From Pseudomonas japonica (lineage in GTDB: Bacteria; Pseudomonadota; Gammaproteobacteria; Pseudomonadales; Pseudomonadaceae): DNA of 64,000 bases. The notes below the pieces were generated by a model, which was given only the letters and a program-made list of their open reading frames with translations, was not told the origin of the DNA and searched no databases. The DNA lies in contig NZ_JAAMQU010000001.1 in the NCBI RefSeq assembly GCF_013522925.1, positions 1-64,000 of the forward strand. Direction: 5' to 3'. This document shows positions 58,240 to 64,000 of this stretch, piece by piece; position 1 is the first letter of the stretch; each line of letters opens with the position of its first letter. The position numbers were made by a program, and so were the translations under genes.

Positions 58240-58270
58240 GCGCGCCATCGACGACGCCAGTCTTCGATAT

Positions 58271-58357
58271 GCCCAGGTGGTGAAATTGGTAGACACGCCA
58301 GCTTCAGGTGTTGGTGGCTTTACGGCCGTGGAAGTTCGAGTCTTCTCCTGGGCACCA
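58271..58357 (+). tRNA. tRNA-Leu(CAG), copy 2
   Basis: 87 bases, same anticodon loop TTCAGGT. Compared with copy 1, the last acceptor pair is G-C instead of A-U (GCCCAGG/CCTGGGC), a compensated change. One variable-arm pair becomes a G-U wobble (GGCT-TTAC-GGCC). Both copies look functional. Confidence 0.97.
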
Positions 58358-58378
58358 AATTCAAGCGTCAGCGCTTCA

Positions 58379-58406
58379 AAAAACCCGCTCACAAGCGGGT
58401 TTTTTT
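58379..58406 (+). terminator. Terminator of tRNA-Leu copy 2
   Basis: AAACCCGC, TCACAA loop, GCGGGTTT followed by a run of T residues. Confidence 0.92.
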
Positions 58407-58503
58407 GTGCCCATCGGAAATGTTTGCCAATCAAATACGCCCGCATTCGAGAAGCGATCTCCTTTATACTTGCGCCCTTTTGTACCCATGGAGATACGCT
58501 CGG

Positions 58504-59514
58504 ATGTCAATGCGAATTGCCCTCCTGCGCCTGTGCGCCGTGCCAGCCCTGGCACTGGCCCTGGTCACTGGTGCTGCCCAGGCCGCCGACGCCCCCGCCC
58601 TTACGCTTTACAACGGCCAGCACAAGGAATTGGGCGAGGCGATTGCCAAGGCGTTCGAAGCCAGTACCGGCATTCATGTAAACGTGCGAAAGGGCAGCAG
58701 CAATCAGCTGGCAAGCCAGATCATGGAAGAAGGCGCCCGCTCCCCCGCCGACGTTATCTACAGCGAGGAATCTCCCCCGCTCAATGCCCTGGGCGAAAAA
58801 GGCTTCCTGGCGGTTACCGATAAAGGCACGCTGGACGCATTGCCGCCCGACTATGTCGCGAAGGACGGCACCTGGATCGGTATCACGGCCCGTGTTCGTG
58901 TCGTGGCATACAACCCGAGCCTGGTCGCTGAAAAAGACATGCCCGCCTCGGTGATGGATTTTGCCCGCCCGGAGTGGAACGGCAAGATCGGCTTCGTTCC
59001 CACCAGCGGAGCGTTCCAGGAGCAGGCCGTGGCTGTGCTTCGGCTCAAGGGTGAAGAGGCTGCCGAAGAATGGCTTACAGGCCTCAAGGCCTACGGCAAG
59101 ACCTACGCCAACAATATGGTGGCGATCAAGGCAGTCGAGAACGGCGAAATTGCGGCAGTATTGGTGAACAACTACTACTGGTACGCACTCAAGCGCGAAA
59201 AGGGCGAGCTCAAGTCGCAGCTGTACTATTTCAAGAACAAGGACCCGGGCGCCCTGGTAAGCATATCCAGCGCGGCCGTGGTGAAGGCCAGCAAGCACCC
59301 GAAGGAAGCCCAGCAACTACTGGCATGGATGACCAGCGAGGAAGGCCAGCGGGTCATCACCCGTGCGCAGGCCGAATACCCGCTGCGCAAGGGCATGGTG
59401 TCCGATCAAGGGCTCAAGCCTTTCGAGGAACTTGAAGCGCCGGACATCACCCCCGCTGACATCGGCAATGCCGAAGAAGCGCTGGACCTCCAACGTGACG
59501 TCGGCTTGAACTGA
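58504..59514 (+). CDS. Fe(3+) ABC transporter substrate-binding protein, FbpA/HitA-like
   Basis: 336 residues. Signal peptide ending AAQAAD, then ALTLYNGQHKELGEAIAKAFEASTGI, typical of the FbpA cluster. The iron-binding tyrosine pair is in VNNYYWYALKREKGE. It binds free ferric iron in the periplasm. ATG 58504 is nine bases from GGAGA and is preferred over ATG 58510. The long frame back to 58039 runs through tRNA genes and is rejected. The stop overlaps the permease start (TGATG). Confidence 0.88.
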   Translation: MSMRIALLRLCAVPALALALVTGAAQAADAPALTLYNGQHKELGEAIAKAFEASTGIHVNVRKGSSNQLASQIMEEGARSPADVIYSEESPPLNALGEKGFLAVTDKGTLDALPPDYVAKDGTWIGITARVRVVAYNPSLVAEKDMPASVMDFARPEWNGKIGFVPTSGAFQEQAVAVLRLKGEEAAEEWLTGLKAYGKTYANNMVAIKAVENGEIAAVLVNNYYWYALKREKGELKSQLYYFKNKDPGALVSISSAAVVKASKHPKEAQQLLAWMTSEEGQRVITRAQAEYPLRKGMVSDQGLKPFEELEAPDITPADIGNAEEALDLQRDVGLN

Positions 59515-61088
59515 TGACAGCGCAGGCTCAGCTTCCGCCGGCCGCTACGCTGCCCCGGGGGATCAAGGGAAAGCGACCGTCCGCCTGGCTGGTCGCGCCT
59601 GTATTGCTGCTCGTTGGGCTGAGCCTCCTGCCGCTGGCCTATGTCACCATACGTACCGCCGAAGCCGGCTGGCACGACATTGCCCGCCTGCTGCTCCGGC
59701 CTTATGTCTATAGCCTGCTGGTCAATACCCTTACGTTACTTGCCGGCGTTACCGTGGCGTGCGCGATTGCCGGCACCCTGCTCGCATGGCTGCTGGAACG
59801 CACCAACCTGTGGGGGCGGCGTGCGTGGGGCGTGATCCTGTGCCTGCCGTTCGCGGTGCCTTCGTTCGTGTCGAGCTTTACCTGGGTGTCCCTCAGCTCC
59901 GGCTTCGAAGGCCTGGGCGGTGCCATCCTCATCATGAGCCTGTCCAAATACCCTCTGGTATTTCTGCCCGTTGCAGCCACGTTGCGCAATCTGGACCATT
60001 CGCTGGAAGAGTCCGCCCGGCTGCTGGGGGCGAACCGGAGCAGGCTGTTCTTCAGCATCACCCTGCCGCTGCTCTGGCCTTCCATCCTTGCCGGTAGCCT
60101 TCTGATCGCGCTGCACATGCTGGTCGAGTTCGGTGCCCTGTCGATTCTGAACGTTCGCACCTTTACCACCGCGATCTACCAGCAGTTCGAGCTGGAATTC
60201 AGCAACGCCAACGCCGCCATGCTTTCCGCCGTACTGCTGGTGCTGTGCCTGGGCTTCCTGTGGCTGGAGTTGAAGGCGCGTGGGCGAGCACGCCATGTAC
60301 GCACGGGCCAAGGCGTGGCTCGTCACGCGGCACCGGTGCGGCTGCCGGTGTGGGCCGGGCTTTGCGGCCAAGGCTTCTGCGCCGCGCTCGCCATCCTGGG
60401 CAGTGGAGTGCCGCTGGTGATGCTGGGCTACTGGCTGGCCCAGGGAAGCTCGGCGGCCTTCCCGGTTGTTGCCATTGGCCAGGCACTATTGTCGTCGCTC
60501 GGCCTGTCGCTCGCGGGCGCGGCGGTATCCCTGTTACTGGCGCTGCCGGTGGGCCTGCTGGTGGTGCGGTACCGCGGCAGCCTGGCCATCTGGGCGGAAA
60601 GGCTTCCGTACCTGCTGCATGCCTTGCCCGGGCTGGTGATCGCGCTAACGCTGGTGTATTTCTCTCTCCACTATATACCAGCGCTGTACCAGACCACGGC
60701 GTTGCTAGTGATTGCCTACGCCCTGCTGTTCCTGCCCTTGGCGCAAGGGCCAGTGCGTACCGCCCTGACGAAGGCCGCTCCGCAGCTTGAAGAGGCGGCG
60801 CGTACCTTGGGTGCAGGGGCGTTCAAGGCGTTTTGCAAGGTTACCCTGCCTATCATCTTCCCGGCGCTGGCGGCTGCCTTCGCGCTGGTGTTCCTCGACG
60901 CAATGAAAGAGCTCACCGCAACGCTGTTGCTCAGCCCCACGGGCACCACCACCTTGGCTACCGAGGTGTGGGCGCACACGTCGAACATGGAGTTCGCCGC
61001 CGCCGCGCCCTTCGCCGCCTTGCTGATTCTCGTGTCCGGGCTACCGGTGTACCTTCTCACCACCCGCATGTACCTTAGCCGCCGCTAG
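59514..61088 (+). CDS. Iron ABC transporter permease, FbpB/HitB-like
   Basis: 524 residues in two tandem permease halves, about twelve transmembrane segments. Each half has an EAA-type cytoplasmic loop: EESARLLGANRSRLFFSITLPLLWP near residue 165 and EEAARTLGAGAFKAFCKVTLPIIFP near 425. It transports ferric iron delivered by the preceding binding protein. No ATPase gene follows: the next gene is on the other strand, so the energising subunit must lie elsewhere. Confidence 0.9.
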   Translation: MTAQAQLPPAATLPRGIKGKRPSAWLVAPVLLLVGLSLLPLAYVTIRTAEAGWHDIARLLLRPYVYSLLVNTLTLLAGVTVACAIAGTLLAWLLERTNLWGRRAWGVILCLPFAVPSFVSSFTWVSLSSGFEGLGGAILIMSLSKYPLVFLPVAATLRNLDHSLEESARLLGANRSRLFFSITLPLLWPSILAGSLLIALHMLVEFGALSILNVRTFTTAIYQQFELEFSNANAAMLSAVLLVLCLGFLWLELKARGRARHVRTGQGVARHAAPVRLPVWAGLCGQGFCAALAILGSGVPLVMLGYWLAQGSSAAFPVVAIGQALLSSLGLSLAGAAVSLLLALPVGLLVVRYRGSLAIWAERLPYLLHALPGLVIALTLVYFSLHYIPALYQTTALLVIAYALLFLPLAQGPVRTALTKAAPQLEEAARTLGAGAFKAFCKVTLPIIFPALAAAFALVFLDAMKELTATLLLSPTGTTTLATEVWAHTSNMEFAAAAPFAALLILVSGLPVYLLTTRMYLSRR

Positions 61089-61097
61089 CGGCGTGGA

Positions 61098-63032
61098 TCA
61101 CGCGCGGAACTGACCAAGGCTTGCCCGCAGCTGGTGGGCAAGGCGGTCGAGCACCTTACTGCTGGCAGTCGTCTGCAACACAACCTGCGCCGATTGTTCG
61201 GCCTGGGCGTGAATCACTTCTACCCGGCCCTTTACGGCCTGCGCCCCCTGCGCCTGATGTTGCGCGGCGCGGGTAGCCAGGTCGATGACGGCATGCACTT
61301 GCTCCACCGATGCCTGGACGGTTTGCTGCAGCCTCGACGCATCCCGCAGTACGCGCAACCCTTCGCTGGCCTGGCGGCCCGCCTGGCCAATGGCGGTGAC
61401 CGCTTCGCGCGCACCGGCTTGAAGCGCGCCAATATGCGCCTGGATATCGCCCGTGGAGCTCTGGGTTTTACTCGCCAGCGCCCGAACCTCATCAGCGACC
61501 ACGGCAAAGCCTCGCCCAGTCTCTCCTGCCCTCGCCGCTTCGATCGCGGCATTGAGTGCAAGCAGGTTGGTCTGCTCGGCAATACCATGGATCACGGTCA
61601 GCACCACCTCGATCTGCTGGCTTTGCGTAGCCAGCCGCTCGATCACTTGCGAGCCAGTTTCCACCTGCCCCGCCAGGGCCTCTATCAAGCTTCCGACTTG
61701 CGTAGACGCCTTGGTATTGGCATCCGTGGCCTGGCGGATCTCAGCCACCTGTTTCAATGCGGCCTGCATCGCAATACTTTCCGCCTGAGCCTCATCTGCC
61801 ATCTGAGCCAACGCCTGCAAGCTGGCAGCCACTTCGTCGCGCTGACGTTCGGCGGCGGCATCGGCACCGGCATTGCGTTGCGTCATGGCACCGATTTCCT
61901 GGCCAGTGCGTTGCGCCACATCGCCGGCCTCGCGCACGATGGGTTGCAACTTGGCCACGAAACGGTTCACCGCGCCGGCCATGTCTCCTATTTCGTCGTT
62001 GCTGTTCAGCGCTACCCGCTTGGTCAGGTCGCCTTCACCGGCAGCCAGGTCATCCAGTGCACTGATCAGCAGGCGCAATTTGTTCACTACTCTGTGCCCA
62101 AGCACCACAGCCAGTGCCAGCAACACACCCAGCGCAACCACGGCCAGGCCTGCGCCGATTCTCCAACGGAGCACTTCAGCGGCCTCACTCACAGCGTGAT
62201 GAGTATTGGCCTGCATTTCCTTGGCGGCGCCTTGGGCGCTTTCAAGACGGTCACGCAACACCCGCGAGCTCTCGGCGGCTGCGCCGGAAACACTATCGGC
62301 GACCAGTTGATCACCACTGGCTATAAGATCGTTGAAGCGCTTGTCCAGGGCTGCCAGCTCGGCATCCACCCCAGCCGTGGACACACCCATACGCACCTTG
62401 CCGATTTCCGCACCGTTCGGGCTGATGGGTGCCTCAACGTAATAAACCGAAGGGTCGTTACGAGCAGCATCGAGTACCTTTTCCAGCGGCCGCTCACCTT
62501 GCCCCTTTTCAATCAGAGCCTGGTTGATGGGGTTGTCCCGGTTCAGGTAACGGGTCAGGTGTTGCCCGGTCGCGTCGTCGTAGATGACGAATAACACGTT
62601 GGGATTACGCTGCGCTCGGCGGGCAAATTCTGACAAGGTAGGAATGTCGTTATCCCACATGGCTCGGGGAGCGACAGAGGCAAGCAGCTCGGCCATATCA
62701 TTGGCCGACTCCTTGATGCTGTGTTCGAGGGTAGCGCGAACCTGCTTCTGCTCATCGGTGAGCCGGCTGGATAGCCCCGCCGCCAAGCGCTGCCGAGTGC
62801 TGGCAGAGAGTTTGTCCAGGCTGCTGGTCAGGTCCTGCCCTGCCTGGTTGAGCTCATTCCCAAGCCGCTGGCTATCTGCCCCCAGCCGAACGCCCAGGTC
62901 GGTCTCCAGCGCGGCGACTGTGCTCCGAGTAAGTGCTACCGCCACCAGAACCTGCACCAAAAGAGCAATTCCCAGGGCAAGGAACACGGGGCGCAGCAAG
63001 CGGCTGCGAAAGAGCGAAAGAATGGCCGACAC
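61098..63032 (-). CDS. Methyl-accepting chemotaxis protein
   Basis: 644 residues. Transmembrane segments at about 15-36 and 291-312 bound a 250-residue periplasmic sensor that has a coiled-coil-like helix (45-120) and a Cache-like segment ([19 protein letters not shown], near 145-162). HAMP follows at 313-365, then the signalling domain with the conserved hairpin [20 protein letters not shown]. Ligand unknown. GTG 63032, seven bases after AGAGGA, is the start; the 100-codon longer frame extends into purA. No C-terminal CheR-binding pentapeptide is seen (it ends LGQFRA). Confidence 0.92.
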   Translation of the reverse strand: MSAILSLFRSRLLRPVFLALGIALLVQVLVAVALTRSTVAALETDLGVRLGADSQRLGNELNQAGQDLTSSLDKLSASTRQRLAAGLSSRLTDEQKQVRATLEHSIKESANDMAELLASVAPRAMWDNDIPTLSEFARRAQRNPNVLFVIYDDATGQHLTRYLNRDNPINQALIEKGQGERPLEKVLDAARNDPSVYYVEAPISPNGAEIGKVRMGVSTAGVDAELAALDKRFNDLIASGDQLVADSVSGAAAESSRVLRDRLESAQGAAKEMQANTHHAVSEAAEVLRWRIGAGLAVVALGVLLALAVVLGHRVVNKLRLLISALDDLAAGEGDLTKRVALNSNDEIGDMAGAVNRFVAKLQPIVREAGDVAQRTGQEIGAMTQRNAGADAAAERQRDEVAASLQALAQMADEAQAESIAMQAALKQVAEIRQATDANTKASTQVGSLIEALAGQVETGSQVIERLATQSQQIEVVLTVIHGIAEQTNLLALNAAIEAARAGETGRGFAVVADEVRALASKTQSSTGDIQAHIGALQAGAREAVTAIGQAGRQASEGLRVLRDASRLQQTVQASVEQVHAVIDLATRAAQHQAQGAQAVKGRVEVIHAQAEQSAQVVLQTTASSKVLDRLAHQLRASLGQFRA

Positions 63033-63111
63033 GGGTAAGTCCTCTGATCCAGTGCCATTAAAACAATGGCGCACACGCTGATGGATCTTCCCAGCAATCC
63101 CCGTGCCGAGC

Positions 63112-63155
63112 AGGCGGCAAAAACGACAAAGGGCCCCATGTGGGACCCTTTGTCT
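63112..63155 (-). terminator. Rho-independent terminator after purA
   Basis: On the minus strand, GACAAAGGG and CCCTTTGTC form the base of a hairpin with further CCCA/TGGG pairing, followed by GTTTTTG. It ends purA before the chemoreceptor gene. Confidence 0.85.
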
Positions 63156-63169
63156 TAAACACCAATGGC

Positions 63170-64000
63170 TTACGCGAACGGGTGGCGCAGCACGATGGTT
63201 TCGTTGCGGTCCGGGCCCGTCGAAATAATGTCGATCGGCGCACCTACCAGCTCTTCCACACGCTTGATGTAAGCACGGGCATTGGCCGGCAATTCTTCCA
63301 GGCTTTTCGCGCCCAGCGTGGACTCGCTCCACCCCGGTACGTCTTCGTACACTGGCTGCAGGCCAATGTAGCTGTCTGCATCGGTTGGCGCATCGATGAC
63401 GGCACCGGCTTCGTTCTTGTAGCCAACGCAGATGCGGATGGTTTCAAGGCCGTCGAGCACGTCCAGCTTGGTCAGGCACAGGCCCGAGATGCTGTTGATT
63501 TCGATAGCGCGGCGCAGAATGACAGCGTCGAACCAGCCGCAGCGACGGGCGCGGCCAGTGGTTGCGCCGAATTCGTGCCCACGCTTGGCGAGGAAGGCGC
63601 CAACGTCGTCGAACAGTTCAGTGGGGAACGGACCCGAGCCTACACGGGTGGTGTAGGCCTTGGTGATGCCCAGGATGTAATCCAGGTACATCGGGCCGAA
63701 GCCGGAACCGGTAGCGATGCCGCCCGCAGTGGTGTTGGAGCTGGTGACGAAGGGGTAGGTGCCGTGGTCGATGTCCAGCAGCGAGCCTTGAGCGCCTTCG
63801 AACATGATGTCCTTGTCGGCCTTGCGCAGCGCGTGCAGTTCGGCAGTGACATCCTGCATCATCGGTTGCAGCAGCTCGGCGTAGCCCATGCATTCATCCA
63901 GCGTTTGCTGGAAGTCGATTGCAGGCTCTTTGTAGTAATTCACCAGTACGAAGTTGTGGTAGTCCAGCAACTCGCCCAGCTTGGCGGCAAAACGCTCGCG
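63170..64000 (-). CDS. purA: Adenylosuccinate synthetase, C-terminal part
   Basis: 276 codons of the 3' part are present; the 5' end is beyond the window. It joins IMP and aspartate with GTP in AMP synthesis. Visible motifs: [52 protein letters not shown] and [20 protein letters not shown], ending VLRHPFA. The reading frame is open to the right edge. Confidence 0.97.
   Translation of the reverse strand, partial: RERFAAKLGELLDYHNFVLVNYYKEPAIDFQQTLDECMGYAELLQPMMQDVTAELHALRKADKDIMFEGAQGSLLDIDHGTYPFVTSSNTTAGGIATGSGFGPMYLDYILGITKAYTTRVGSGPFPTELFDDVGAFLAKRGHEFGATTGRARRCGWFDAVILRRAIEINSISGLCLTKLDVLDGLETIRICVGYKNEAGAVIDAPTDADSYIGLQPVYEDVPGWSESTLGAKSLEELPANARAYIKRVEELVGAPIDIISTGPDRNETIVLRHPFA

Noticed and set aside
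58039..58503. N-terminal extension of the Fe(3+) binding protein
   Set aside because: The in-frame extension translates two tRNA genes; the signal peptide at 58504 marks the true start.

Overview
The window is chromosomal DNA from a high-GC gammaproteobacterium, almost certainly Pseudomonas and closest in gene content and order to the P. putida/P. fluorescens side of the genus. Evidence: the block rnr-rlmB-rpsF-rpsR-(DUF2232 gene)-rplI-dnaB, urease with ureDA-GNAT-GNAT-ureBC, osmE and a ferritin-like gene between the two urease blocks, an azurin whose mature chain has the canonical ligand numbering, and a chemoreceptor beside purA. No prophage, insertion sequence, rRNA or CRISPR array is visible. 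Species assignment is inference from synteny.

Layout. 1-6120: cobalamin corrin-ring genes in two divergent groups, cobG-cobH-cobI-cobJ (minus) and cobL-cbiD-cobK (plus). 6196-10639: periplasmic copper module (PCu(A)C chaperone, DUF2946 protein, OprC-type receptor, PepSY membrane protein). 10773-20911: a nitrogen-scavenging run on the plus strand, with a sigma-54-type promoter, urtABCDE (urea ABC importer), ureD, ureA, two GNAT acetyltransferases, ureB and ureC. 20967-28527: stress and envelope genes (cbpA behind a sigma-32-type promoter, a YegD-like Hsp70, an AI-2E/PerM permease, osmE behind an AlgU-type promoter, a ferritin-like protein, an AsmA protein, and a small secreted protein made of seven 12-residue repeats). 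28758-31141: urease maturation genes ureEFG and ureJ. 31328-33200: an AGE-family sugar isomerase and an SDR reductase whose coding ends overlap.

33201-33701 is non-coding with DnaA-box-like sites. 33702-38768 is the branched-chain amino-acid importer operon (minus). Then come pncB, azurin, a 31-codon open frame with a strong ribosome binding site, and a three-gene transglutaminase/ATP-grasp/alpha-E cluster (41110-47808, minus). ygiQ, dnaB, rplI, a membrane protein gene, rpsR, rpsF, rlmB and rnr follow on the minus strand. Two tandem tRNA-Leu(CAG) genes, each with its own promoter and terminator, precede an Fe(3+) ABC binding protein and permease without an adjacent ATPase. The window ends in a chemoreceptor gene and the 3' part of purA.

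How it works together: urtABCDE brings urea in, UreABC hydrolyses it, UreD/E/F/G/J supply and load nickel, and the promoter suggests RpoN/NtrC control. The copper genes form a periplasmic copper uptake and delivery set, with azurin as a copper client elsewhere in the window. The least explained items are the 36-bp-repeat secreted protein, the heptad-periodic repeats on both sides of ureC, the ATP-grasp/transglutaminase cluster with its neighbouring microprotein, and the non-coding stretch at 33.2-33.7 kb.
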